Shown here piece by piece: positions 47,040 to 58,050 of a stretch of DNA of 64,000 nucleotides. The position numbers and the translations under genes are program-made. The stretch lies in NCBI RefSeq assembly GCF_964204645.1, contig NC_134029.1:9912850-9976849 (forward strand), given 5' to 3'. The notes beneath the pieces were generated by a model. It searched no databases. It saw only the letters and a list, made by a program, of their open reading frames with translations, and was not told the origin of the DNA. This stretch comes from Tubulanus polymorphus. Its lineage: Eukaryota; Nemertea; Palaeonemertea; Tubulaniformes; Tubulanidae. Position 1 is the stretch's first letter, and each line of letters opens with the position of its first letter.

Positions 47040-49300
47040 TGATATAGGATATACCTTGCACGAAAAGTTTGACCTTGAACGGATCAAATTGAAAGAATTA
47101 CTACGGATCATACAAATGAAAAACTGGTGTACTGGATCCAACCCTCGTTCAAAAAATTGTACAGTTGCAGTTGATTTACCAGGTATGATCTTTTCCAATG
47201 ATTATGTTTAATGAATATCTTTATTCAATTACCTCATGCCGTCATTAAAATTTAATTGATCAGTGAGTTTCTATATTTCACTAGGAATCTGCAAATTCTG
47301 CGAAACAGTGCTCAGTCAGAGTACTCAAAAGAAGGGGCCTGTTAGCAAATATACCCCGTTGTCAACTGTCTCTAAACCCGCATTGTTGCAGGAAGTGAGG
47401 ATAATGCGACAGAAAGTTAAAGAACAGGAGGCTGAGATTTTGTTCATTCAAAACAAATTGAAGAGTGGAACTGTGACAGTTGCAGAAGATATCAAGGTAG
47501 CCTAAGTGCAAATTTAAAACTTAAACTTAAGAATTAAACGTCATTTTGAAATCTTAAACATAAGAATAAAACGTCATTTTGAAATTTCGAGTATTATACC
47601 ACTTTTGATTAATTTCTTAATGTATTACAACAGGCCTCAGTCAAGTATTGGAAGAGACCAGTATTGAGAGCCCTTTCTTCAAGCTTTTTGGGGAGGAGCA
47701 AAAAAAGGCTACTTCCTGTAATTTACGTAGATGAGATGGCATCCCATGATGATTCAGTAAGTTTACCGGTAGTAAACTCTATATGCGAAAAGTTACAGTT
47801 ATGACTACAGTTATTAGCTGATTCCAAGTAGTTCAGTCACAATTTTCTCTAACTCTCTTTGTTTTCTTGATCTCAGATTTGCTATCTATCTCCATTACCC
47901 AAGAGCGTACATGAGGCTCTGCGAAACACAGGTGTCTTTCATCTACCGAATAAGTCATCTACCCAATAAGTCAACTCTGAGGGACTATACGAATTACTTT
48001 CAGCCAAAAGAAGGATTCCAAGTACATGTTTTTCAGGTTTTATGTTTATAGTCTTATGAGAACGTTAGTGTATTATCAACAAATTCGTCTGCACAGAACC
48101 AATTTATCAAAATATTTACAGGAACTCAAGAGTATTGCAGAGAAACTACCTTCAGAGAAGAAATATGTAGTGTTGCACGATGAAATGTCGGTGAGGAGAT
48201 CTCCTTTATGACCGAAGAGGCGGTGAAATAATCAGTTTCATTAATCCACAAGCATGGTGTTTTGATAAGGTGATGATTAAAAAACTGTTTACAGCAAAGT
48301 ACATATTTGCTAAATGATAGCTTGCATTGTACTATTAAAAATTATACTTGTCCTATTACAGAAATGGTCAGCAATGGACAGCAGTAGCGTCTCATATACT
48401 AGACTTCATGATAGTAGGCATCAATAACAATGTGAAGATGTTGCTCGGATATTTCGCCACCAGAACCGCAACAGCAGACATATTATACCCACTTTTCTGG
48501 GAGGCAGTCTCTTATGTTGAGTTACATGGTCTGAAGGTACATAAACTTAATAAAACCTAACTCTAAAAAATGTTGTACTCCTGTCGTCCAATAATATTAT
48601 AAGTACTTTTTTATATATTTCAGGTTATATCAAGTACATCTGATAAGGCATCACCTAATCAAAAACTTTATCGGATGCATGGCAATGAAGATGTAGTGAG
48701 TCAGACAATCAACCCGTATGCTGAGGAGGTCAGTCGACCGATATTTTTTATATCTGACCCACCACACCTTATAAAAACCATCAGAAATAAATTCTCACCC
48801 TTTCTCACTATTTGTAATAAAAACAAATCCATTTTATTACCTGGGGATTACCTAGAGGCTCTGGGTGATCGGTGTTCAATTTCTTTTTACAGGTTCTCAG
48901 TCGGTCAGTAGGAATCGTACTTCAGAATTACCATGGAGTAGTAGTCATTGAACTGTCCAAATTTATTTTGTTGTGCGACAGATTTTTTGACTGTTTGAAT
49001 GGTCGTTTGTTTAAAGAACACATTCACAAGAGGAAGCCAGACTTGGCATCGTATTACAGAATAGACGATCAAAGATTCCGGGTTAATATATTATGATTTT
49101 CTATATAATCAAGATAAATGTGCACTGTCGAAACTTCAACCAAATTTTTACATTTCTTTACAGTTTTTTGAGGGATTTCTTTACTTTCTTGAGACCTGGC
49201 AAAATAATGTTAACGGAAGGCAAGGGTTTACTCGAAGTGAGATGGAAAAGATGTTCCTCTCTCGACAAACCTACTAAGGGATTATCACTACAGGTTTGCA
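47040..49300 (+). pseudogene. P-element/THAP9-like transposase, several exons, decayed
   Basis: An exon at 47285-47496 (acceptor TTCACTAG, donor GTAGCC) encodes a coiled coil (EVRIMRQKVKEQEAEILF). An exon at about 47634-47756 ends MRWHPMMIQ, and further coding from 47880 includes STLRDYTNYFQPKEGFQ. Then come KYVVLHDEMS (first catalytic Asp, about 48165), FATRTATADILYPLFWEAV (about 48460), a block of STSDKASPNQKLYRMHGNED and IFFISDPPHLIKTIRNKF (about 48745-48795), and a C-terminal part to 49295. This order, with DEM, SDxASPN and DPPHLIK, is that of THAP9 and P-element RNase-H-like transposases. Frame changes near 47735, 47935 and 48205 break it. No THAP domain is found upstream. Confidence 0.8.
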
Positions 49301-49379
49301 TTTAAGATACTCCTACAGGGAGATGGCAAACGATGTACCACACTACATGTTACGTTACGTCGAGGGTGAATTTTAAAAC

Positions 49380-49640
49380 AAGGAGCCTATCGGCTTATAT
49401 AGCTCCACTGTGTGATTTGAAGAAATAGAAGCTGCATACCTAGGCGGTGCCCCCTTGTGGCCAAATCCACAAAGGATACTTTGTAGGTATTGGTCCATAG
49501 AACATTCATACCAATTGGACTTGATCTGATTAAAACTGTAGGACTAATAGCAATTTGAAGAAATAGAAACTCCATCTCCAGGGGTGCTCCCTGGTGGACG
49601 AATCCAAAAAATGGCACAGTTTCTTTATAGGCCTTGGTCC
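49380..49640. repeat. Dispersed tandem repeat, left part
   Basis: Two units of roughly 150 bases, each with GATTTGAAGAAATAGAA or a close variant, CCAGGGG-like words, GGTCCAT and, in the first, TCTGATTAAAACTGTAGGAC. The same unit recurs at 50580-50930. The second copy here breaks off after GGCCTTGGTCCATTG at about 49636. Confidence 0.8.
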
Positions 49641-50586
49641 ATTGTATCCATATGGACACATTGCCCAGTTGTGTAAATATTCTGATACTACAATTTGTTC
49701 TGTTACAATGAACTGAAAGTGTCATAAACTATAGGATTAACATTCTTAGCATAGGAATGACTTTGGGAGAGTGTCAGGGTATGGAGAAAGGGTATTTACC
49801 CGTTGCCATGGTGATGACTTGGTTCAAGTTACAAAATACTGGGTTTTTCCCCAGTGGTTCTTACTACACTGACCAAATGGATAAGACAAGCACCTATTTT
49901 TGTTATGAATGTTCCTAGACTTACACATTTATTCACTTTTTCAGATTGTTCCTGGTTATGGCGTTTTCTGCAGTGTCGTTCTATGGTCGCAGACGTGGAC
50001 AAAGCCAGTATCCTGTCTCCGGTAACGTATTTGATGACAATGATGCCAGTGATGGTGATGATGATAATTTTGATATAACCAATAATGTTGACGATTTGGT
50101 GGATGATTCTGATTATGATGTTGATGATGAAATCAGTGATTCAGATGATGGTGACTCAGAGACCAGAGATTCAGAGATGGAGGATGAACCAGATCCTAAT
50201 CTAGCCCCATTGACTTCATCATCTAAGGGTAAGAGACTCAAAAACAGTCGACAAACAACGAAATCAAAGCATGGACTAGATTCATGTAGCCTACATATTT
50301 ATGGTAAATGAATTGTTTTTATAATGTTTGTTGAAATTAATGAATAGTTTTTTGAATGTTTCTTTTAATAAAATTGTTTTTAGAGTTTTATAATACATTG
50401 CGTTATCAGCCATTGTGAACCAGTTCCGGCCTATGTGTCCATATGGATACAACACCCAGATTCCATCAAAATGGACCGAAATTTTTTTTCTCCATAAGAA
50501 ATCACTATTTGACACCTATAGAACTTCTGGGGGCATGGAAATAATTTTCCTTTTATAAATTCATGGTTTGGTCCAAAAAGGGTTAA
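49636..50586 (+). mobile_element. piggyBac-like fragment PB6 inserted in the tandem repeat
   Basis: The right end is ...GTCCAAAAAGGG with TTAA at about 50583-50586, inside the unit word GATTAAAACTGT. A subterminal inverted pair TATCCATATGGACACAT (about 49638-49654 and 50434-50451) brackets the N-terminal exon. The outermost left terminus seems to be lost. Confidence 0.6.
49946..50311 (+). pseudogene. piggyBac transposase N-terminal exon (PB6)
   Basis: The exon begins after a TTTTTCAG acceptor (about 49944) and encodes an acidic, Asp/Ser-rich stretch (DDNDASDGDDDNFD and similar) followed by basic residues, like the N-termini of PB2 and PB4. It stops at 50311. No DDE domain follows, because the element right end comes within 300 bases. 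This is an internally deleted, non-autonomous copy. Confidence 0.6.
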
Positions 50587-50985
50587 AACTGTGGGGCGAG
50601 TAGCGATTTGAAGAAATAGAAACTCCACCCCCAGGGGCGCCCCCTAGGGACGAATCCAAAAAATGGCTCTTTACCTTTATAGGCCTTGGTCCATTGAACA
50701 TTCATACTAAATTTGGAATTGATCTGATTAAAACTGTAGGACTAGTAGTGATTTGAAAAATAGAGCTCCACCCCCAGGGCGGCCCCTGGGGGACGAATAA
50801 AAAATGTCTCTTTTACTTTATAGGCCTTGGTCCATAGAACATTCATACTAAATTTGGAATTGATCTGATTGAAACTGTAGGACTAGTAGCAAATTGAAGC
50901 AAAAGTTGACGGATGGACAGACGACAACGGATAAAACCCCTAACCCATCAGCTCCGCTGACCTTCTGTCACAGCGGAGCTAAAAA
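50580..50985. repeat. Dispersed tandem repeat, right part with terminal hairpin
   Basis: Two full units of about 155 bases, then GACGGATGGACAGACGAC and a perfect 10-bp hairpin AGCTCCGCTG/CAGCGGAGCT (about 50950-50981). Such GACGGA-rich ends followed by a hairpin are common in dispersed repeats of marine invertebrates. The left part at 49380 is the same element. Confidence 0.8.
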
Positions 50986-51084
50986 AGAAACTGGCTTAAA
51001 ACTGGGAACAAGTGCACTTATGTGTCTGCAACAAGAAGGACTTATCAAGTAAATTTTTGATTTTGAGGGACATGGTTTTTCATA

Positions 51085-51300
51085 AGGATTAAAAAGGATG
51101 TGTTGGACCTCACATTCCAATATATGTCAAGAAATGGAGTCACAAATAAATTCCAGGGACAGAAAGCTTCAAATAATTGGTGGTTTGGTTTCAAAAAGCG
51201 AAAAAAGAGCAATCAAATAACTTCTGGGGAGAGAGGCACACTCATCACAATAATGATCTGTTGCAATGCAGCTGGTGACTTAATGCCTCCAAACAGCTAA
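51085..51300 (+). pseudogene. pogo/Tigger-like transposase remnant
   Basis: The frame reads QYMSRNGVTNKFQGQKASNN followed by WWFGFKKR, the CENP-B-type helix-turn-helix (..N.F......aG..W..gFlkR). It jumps directly to SGERGTLITIMICCNAAGD, which resembles the start of the DDE_1 domain (kg..vT.l.cvnA.G...Pp). About 100 codons between the two are missing and the frame stops at 51300. An internally deleted fragment. Confidence 0.55.
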
Positions 51301-53205
51301 AGCAAATGATTGAGCAGAAGAAACCTGTGACATCGGTAAAACCATCATCTAAGGCTGGTTGAAAGAACATTTTGATTTCAACGCCAAATCAATTTGTGGA
51401 TGATAACTGATTGCTGCAACAAAATAGACACCGATTTGCTTTACATTTTATGTACAGCAAATCGGTCTCTATTATGTTGCAGCAAAACAACATTAAACAC
51501 AGGTCAACAAAAACCAAGCTGACATTAGCAAAGTGATCACAGTCATAATTAGTATCTTGTTTACAACCGCAGCCATCAATCACCTGAGTCGTAAACATTC
51601 GGGCTCAGTATTTCACCCTTATTGGCTAAGAATCATTGGTAAAATCTCAATTAATATCTTTTAAAAAGTCTCATCTCAGTGTTTATCAAAAAGGCCAAAG
51701 AAATCAAATGATTTATAGCTTAAACGTGTCTTTCAAAATATTTGTCAATTAATTAATTGCCATTATAAACTGGCTAGGATTATTGCTAAATCACTTGCTG
51801 CACAGGTAAGAAGAGCATAAGGTTACATTTGTATTTCATAATACTTACAGGCTTGTTGTCTGCAATCCAACATTTACAGAAATCACAAAATTTCTTCGGC
51901 TGAGATTTCCAGTAAGTTGCCCTAAATTAGGAATAATGAGATATAAACATCAAGCAATGATAAAAACAATGTTTAACGCAGAAACGCATTATTAAGAATG
52001 GTACAATATCATATTAGCATAGCCTACATGGCAAATTATTGTATTAAATTAGCAATTATCGCTCCGACCCAAGACGAAAATTGACTTCCTTCCTCTTTGG
52101 AATAGAAGTTGCGATGTCGGATATAGTGCAGATCTGTTCACACCTCTTGTACATGACCCCATCTTATCAACAAGACGCAAATGCATCTAAGCCTGGTTGG
52201 TCAGGTGCTAAGTGAAGTCGCTGTCAGCCAGCTTTGATGACATCATGACATACTGTATATCATTGTGTCAAATACTTGTTAAAGTCAACCAAGGATTTTG
52301 GCCTAAGAATTCATAGATTTTTCATGTTCCCCAAGTACAAGTCGACCTCAGTTTTTAGTATCACATCTCAGAAAACATGTTTAAATGAAAAGGAATCAGG
52401 AGAAGATCGTTATGGAAGTACATGTAAATGTAAGGTATCTAATTATCGATGTCGCTATCTCAATATGGCATCTAAGGGTTGATGTGGCTCGTGCATGTCT
52501 CTTTCTAAAACATGGTGTCAGAAGTGGGATTGTGATTGCATAAAGATTCAGGCTGTCATGAATAGATATTTAGCAGCAGACTTGCACCAGAAGTAACAAA
52601 ATAGTCACAGCAAAAAGTAAGTGGCTCTGAAAAAGCTTGAGTCCACTCGACACGTCTATTCATCAACTTCTGTTATCGACACAGATTGTTGAATTGAAAC
52701 GAACACAATCGCAATCTACGTCCATCAATAGAAAAGCAAAAAATGGCACACTCAATATCAGGTTTAAGTACCCGCCAGTAAAGGCAACCTGGATGTCCAG
52801 TGTCAATGAGAGATGCATCGGCAACATAAAATGAGGGAATAAGAAAGTGCTTGGAAAAAGCATCGTCTGTCAAGAAGAATAAGGAATGTTAATCAGAGAT
52901 GAGAAGTAGGGGGTTGAGGGCATGACAGCCTGGTCTGGTACAAATGATAATCAAGCGAACTGTCAAAGCGTTCTGTGCTGTGTTACACATAGTCATGTAT
53001 TGCTCTTTCCAAGCTACTACGGTTCATTTTGCTTTACACTGTATCTATTACGACTTGAACTTACAAACTTGCATGTATTTGATCAATCGGTTGCAGACAC
53101 ATGCAGCATCAGTACTAATATTTTTCCGCTAGTTCTTAGATAGAAAGTCTGTTGAATGTCCCATTCACCCGTACCCGACCAGTTACTTAACATATAACTT
53201 TGTGA
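51301..53205. other. No gene; one hairpin
   Basis: Only short random frames. A hairpin is listed separately at 51409-51481. Frames at 52276-52482 and 52922-53143 match nothing. Confidence 0.45.
51409..51481. repeat. Imperfect hairpin, about 30-bp stem
   Basis: The left arm TTGCTGCAACA...CCGATTTGCT pairs with AGCAAATCGG...TGTTGCAGCAA across a short AT-rich loop. It could be a tiny foldback element. No terminal duplication was recognised. Confidence 0.75.
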
Positions 53206-53209
53206 TTGT

Positions 53210-54708
53210 ATTACAGACTCAGGTCACACATTAGTTTGTGATAGATATTTGGAGTATTATTCTAGCAGAGAAACTTATTTCAAGAGATTTTAACATTATT
53301 GGGACAATCATGCCTAACCGCAAAGGCTTACCGATGCAAATGAAAAATTCTAAAAATATGAAGAAAGGTGATCTGCGAGCAGCCAGAAAGGATGATATTT
53401 TAGTAGTACAGTGGAGAGACAAAAGAGTCATTACAATGATTACTAGTTGTCATGCATCAACAAAATGGGCTGTTGTCCCATCCAAGAAGGCTGGAGATCC
53501 GCCAAAGCGTAAACCACAGTGTGTGGTTGACTATAACATATGGGGGGTGTGGATCTTAACGATCAGTTGAGTGTGTACTACAACTTTGAAAGATCTTCTG
53601 TAAACTGGTGGAGAAAGATTTTCTTCTATCTTGTGGAAACTAGAATTGTAAATGCATACATTCTCTATAAACAGGATATGTTATTCCGTGGTAATGATCC
53701 GAAATCCATTTTGTCGACTAAATATTTCCGCATTTCATTGGTCAACAGTCTTGTTCCTGTGTTACCAGCTACAGCGCATAGAGCTAGGGTTGCAAATCCT
53801 ATGCAGAGATTAGATAACACCCCACACTTCCCAAAAAAAACCAGAAAAGTAATGAATGTAGAGTATGTAGTGACAGGAGTTTGGGGAAGTTGTATCGTAA
53901 TGAGACAACTAACACATGCACACAGTGCCATGACAATCCTCCACTTCACCCTGAATGTTTCGAGAGATATCATACCCTGAAAGACATCAAGCAGCCTAAA
54001 CAAAAGCCAGTATCAAAAACAAAAGTGTTCAGTGGTGGAAATCAGTGACTTTATTTTGGATTGACACTATAAAACAAAGTTGATCAAAGTTTATAGTGTT
54101 TCATAGACAATACATTTTCACTGGTTGCCATGGTAACAATGCATAGTCAGTAGATTATTATTATTATTATTTTCTTTTATTTAGCAAGGTCTAATATGAT
54201 AGATATTCAGAGATATATTTTTAACATTTCTTACATGTTCTAGCAGCAGAGAATTACAGTTATTTGATAAATTTTGATATTTCGTAAATTTTTTGTCGAC
54301 CGAGAGCTAGTCAGTTGGTGGTAATATTCTCTAAAATAAAGACCAGATTGTTATGAGTAGCCATGAATCGTTGAAGAACATCTGTCTGAATGTAAAATAA
54401 TAGCTAATTACATGTCTGCCCTATCATGTCATGAATTATAATCAATTATATAGTAGAATTTTCATATCATGGGAAGTCGGCGGCCATATTGGATGACCTT
54501 GTTACCATGGCAACGACCTATAATAATGAAATTTATTATTGTAAAATTTTCTTTACTCTAATATAAAGCTAACTGCTAAGTATAAAGTACATTGCTTTTG
54601 TAGTTTTAGTGTTATTGTCATTTGAAAATCAATTGTCACTTATGCTGAAATAAGGCAAAAAATGAGCTCCCTCAACAGGTGAAATCGGGCCCGCTCTGGA
54701 AGGGTTAA
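53210..54708 (+). mobile_element. piggyBac-like element PB7, 3' half
   Basis: Transposase C-terminal half plus a 3' region that ends ...CTCTGGAAGGG and TTAA at 54705-54708. The 5' half is missing. Two RFX X-box-like palindromes lie in the 3' region. Confidence 0.75.
53216..54050 (+). pseudogene. piggyBac transposase PB7, C-terminal half
   Basis: Coding starts inside the DDE domain at GHTLVCDRYL (second catalytic Asp), changes frame near 53255 and continues LAEKLISRDFNIIGTIMPNRK. A G-run near 53545 shifts the frame at the third Asp block, NIWG/MGGVDLNDQLSVYY. The conserved C-terminal part follows (WWRKIFFYLVETRIVNAY). The Cys/His tail (CRVCSDR...CTQCHDNPPLHPECF) is reached after a further change and ends near 54048. 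The first catalytic Asp and the N-terminus are not in the window nearby. Confidence 0.85.
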
Positions 54709-55440
54709 GGCCTAACAGTCAATTCTCCAGAGTCAAATAAGTCCATCGGATCCAGTCGTCACAGCTAGCCAAAAGTGATTTTGGAATTTGTAGGCCTATG
54801 GAAGATCCAGAATAGTGTACATCTTTATCTTCTTTCCAGTTATATCACTGTGAAAGAAAGACCCCTGGACCTGAAGTGGCTTCAAATGCTCAACAATCTA
54901 AAAATTTCAATATTCAACACCCCTGGTGACCATATACAAAAACCAATGACCTTGAAACTCACCACAATCATAAAACATGTCAAATTAAATTCATGGATGA
55001 CAGCAGTCTGTGGCTTTCTGGAAATGACCTATCGTTGTTCATTTGAACCATATCCGGAGATGTTGAGCTCGTTAAGAATTTGTGCTGGAAATGGAGAGCC
55101 TCCCTTAGCCTGCCAGTTGGAATTTGCAGAGTCTAAATCCCATTTCTCAAATCTGCATCGACGGAGTGAATATTGGTTTGAAGGATCTTACATTAAGTAT
55201 TGGGATCTAACATTAAAGGTCCTATTACCTCTGATTTGGAATTTCTCCTTTTTTGGTTTCGATAAACTAAGTAGATACCGCTTTACTACTCAGTGTCGCT
55301 ATTTTTTTTGTTTGCGCAAACATATTCGGAAAAATTGGGTCTTAAAATACTTAACTCGCACATATCCATAAAAGCTAGTTCATTTTTGGCTACTAATCTC
55401 GGTGTGGCGCTTTAATTTTGTGACGTAGGTTCCGACAAAC
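54709..55440. other. Unrecognised sequence with a non-ATG 198-codon frame
   Basis: The open stretch 54775-55371 (+) begins at a GTG and reads no known domain. Words such as CATGACCTTGAAACTCACC-like strings are typical of dispersed invertebrate repeats, so I take it as non-coding. Confidence 0.35.
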
Positions 55441-55574
55441 TTGATTCAAACTTTTGCGGATGGGAATGAATCGCCTCTACCCAGAAGTGTTTTTAGTCGG
55501 TTCTCCCACGTTTTACGAGCTTTATATTTTTACTCTGTTGTTCTACTGCATCCATTCATCTTTGTGTATTGTCA

Positions 55575-56080
55575 TTTTTCCACTGTTGTATGTTGCGGAA
55601 ATCAGTTGAGAAAAAATGGTGTTCGCTCGGTTTTTAACTGCAGTAACGGGACGTCAAACGGGACGGCGTTAGGACCATATAGTTTAAGTTTTCATAAGTT
55701 TCCGTTAAGGAATAAAACGCTGTGCCAGCAATGGGTAAACGCGTGTAGGAGAAAAGATTTTCGACCGACAGTGCACTCAACTTTTTGCGGTGCTCACTTT
55801 ACCAAAGATTGTTTCGTGATACCGCCATCAGTTGCCCTGTCAATTGGATATTCGCCGGCACGATTCTTCTCAAAAAAAGAATTTTTTAATTTTTTAGCGG
55901 CTGGGTCATATTTGTGATCTCCAATAAAATTTGTAATCCGTTCATTTCTGTGACCGGTCGGGTCTGCTATCCTATCTTGATTCATTGATTTAACTTTTCA
56001 TTACAGATAATGAAAGAATTGTTGCCAACTACGCAGAGCACAAGTACGTTAACTATGGAGGAACAGGACACCGGGTCTCG

Positions 56081-56120
<40 letters not shown>

Positions 56121-56785
56121 ATATTGATACCGTTCTCAAGTCCTGTTACACCACCTGCTATCACCAAACCTAAAGCAATCTTCAACCCTGACGATTATGC
56201 CCTACCAATCTGTACCTTTGGAACACAGACATTAATTGTAAGTTTTTATCAAGCTTTTGTTTCGTAACAGTCGTAGAAATTCAGTTTTCCTTTCATTAAA
56301 AATTTATGAAAAATAATCTTTATAGGAACGTCGTCATACTGCAGTACAGTATGATGCGAGTTATTTTAGAGCTGAAGCTGATACCCAAACAGAGAGTAGG
56401 CCTAACAGTACAACATCTGCTATCCAGTGCGAGCTCTTATGTGACGATAATGAATCGGATGAATCGGACATGGTATGTGAGGATGATGAGGAAGAATATT
56501 TGGATCCAACCTGGAATCCTGATAATTTTAAGTAAGTATATAAATGTTTACCTAACCCTTTATTTGGAAATGTAAGGCCGGAACACTAGTTTTAATTCTC
56601 AAGGAGTACTTATGATATTCAATTAATACATACAAGTGAAACTAAAATCATGAATCATTTTAAATTCTAATAATTTTTTACAGAGATGACGGAGATGATG
56701 ATGAAGAGGTTACGACATACTCAGTACCAGTAGCCGATGATCCACTCATGGAGACAAAATTTCTCTGTTTTGAGTCAGCAGTGTT
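55575..56785 (+). pseudogene. THAP-domain protein, four exons; probable 5' half of a Kolobok-type transposase
   Basis: Exon 1 (to about 55915) encodes a THAP zinc finger: FNCSNGT, LSFHKFPLRNKTLCQQW, VNACRRKDFRPT and FCGAHFTKDCF. The first zinc Cys, expected five residues before FNC, reads Arg (codon 55624-55626), and no in-frame ATG is evident, so a small lesion near the start is likely. Exon 2 is 56007-56237 and contains an Asp run coded by a GAT repeat. Exon 3 is 56326-56531 and exon 4 is 56684-56785. All have GT-AG borders and agreeing phases. Exon 4 ends METKFLCFESAVL, resembling the region after the acidic linker in Kolobok transposases. The catalytic half is missing, because a dispersed repeat follows. 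Confidence 0.65.
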
Positions 56786-56789
56786 GTAA

Positions 56790-57230
56790 GGAAGATACAG
56801 GTCTCAGAATTCAGGCCAAAATTGACATTATTCGGCACAAAAAAGGTCACAGGACGGCCATCTTGAGTTCGATCAACCCACTTTTTCTTATGGGCTGATG
56901 GGCCCTTGGAGGATACAAATACCTCTGAAAGATCAACAATACAAGATAATTGATCAAAGGGTCTTCAAAATTTCCCTCGAAAACTTGAAATATATGTAAA
57001 AAGTGATGATTTTGGCGAGCAACAATGGCTGCCAATCGGCCATTTTGAATCTGACAGGGGCCGTTTTTGGGCTGAAGATGTGTCTATGGTAGATACATAT
57101 GTAAACCAAATATAAAGACATTACATTAAAGCGTCTTCAAAACTAACTGGATTCCTTCTAAAGACGAACGGAAGGACGAAAAGTGAACGCAATAGCCCGC
57201 TGCGGCTAAAATGGGCTAAAAAGCTGTATC
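56790..57230. repeat. Dispersed repeat ending in GACGAAC...hairpin
   Basis: Non-coding text with GGCCATCTTGA/GGCCATTTTGA words, ending GACGAACGGAAGGACGAAAA and a TAGCCC...GGGCTA hairpin. It is similar in style, not in sequence, to the repeat at 50580-50985. Confidence 0.5.
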
Positions 57231-57237
57231 TGCCAGA

Positions 57238-57672
57238 GGCTCCATTCTTCTAGCTGAACTTGTGGCAATTCAATTAGTACTTGAGCAGATGGTTATTGAG
57301 GTTCAATCTAACCCATCAGTTATATGTCAAATTAAAATCTGTGATAGCCAGACTACTGTTGGAATCCTTACACTCAATTGGAAAAACTCTTTATACCTAG
57401 ACACTGTCGATAGAATAAGGAATTCCTGGAAAGCTCTAAGCTTCCTGGGTTTCTATGTTGAATGCTTGTGGATGCCTGGTCATGCACACGTAAGAGGCAT
57501 TGAAATTGCAAACGGTCTAGCAAAGAAGCAGCCATTGTGGCAAAGGGTCTTCCACTGGGATAATTCTGAAACTGGCAGAAAATATAATATCAAATCTGAT
57601 GTCAGCTTGATTCAACGTACAACTGTAAGGATAATCTCGACTGACTGTGGTTTTTCTTGCATGAACTGTTAG
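57238..57672 (+). pseudogene. LINE RNase H domain fragment
   Basis: The frame contains AELVAIQLVLEQM (RNase H Glu), KICDSQTTVGILT (Asp), VECLWMPGHAHVRGIEIANGLAKK (His and the last acidic position, here Ala-Asn instead of Ala-Asp). This is the order of the RNase H domain that follows RT in I, R1 and related LINEs. The preceding RT is absent. The tail to 57672 has no recognised motif. The loss of the final Asp suggests inactivity. Confidence 0.65.
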
Positions 57673-57829
57673 GCCCTATTGCTAAATAATGAAAACAAAA
57701 ACAGAACGATTTTTCAGAACTCAAAATACTCTGATGCATAATCGTGCATATCATGCGGTAGATCAACCGGACAAACGTACGCATCAAAACTTCGCACAGA
57801 GAGCGATGCCGGCGTTGGTGTCACTGAGG

Positions 57830-58050
57830 CAGGCTGAGGATTGCTTGTTTGTCATTTTGTTTGTTACATCGTTTGGACCTTGGTTTTCAATCCTATTGGA
57901 TTGTTCACTTAACCTCACGACGGGACGGCCTTTGAAGTGTTGCCGGAACTCTGTAAGCAGTCAGCAGGACTCGAACCCGCTTGACTCAGCACTGATAGTG
58001 GATGCAAAAGCATCGCGCCTTATCTCACTGAGCTACCGAGTCTGCTCGAT
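57830..58050 (-). mobile_element. tRNA-derived SINE (candidate)
   Basis: On the minus strand a tRNA-like head runs from 58045 to about 57957. It has an A box TAGCTCAGTGAGA (58035-58023), a GATGC/GCATC anticodon-type stem, a long variable region and a B box GGGTTCGAGTCC (57978-57967). Acceptor ends (GCAGACT and TGACTGC) pair only partly and there is no obvious tRNA end processing. It continues 3' into a body containing CGTGAGGTTAAGTG, a GGTTAAG-type word typical of SINE central domains. I read it as a SINE rather than a functional Ser/Leu tRNA. Confidence 0.55.

Noticed and set aside
54775-55371. 198-codon open frame
   Set aside because: It starts with GTG, shows no domain, and its DNA reads like a dispersed non-coding repeat.
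57957-58045. Functional tRNA gene for Ser or Leu
   Set aside because: The acceptor stem pairs imperfectly, the anticodon loop cannot be drawn convincingly, and the 3' side continues into a SINE-like body.
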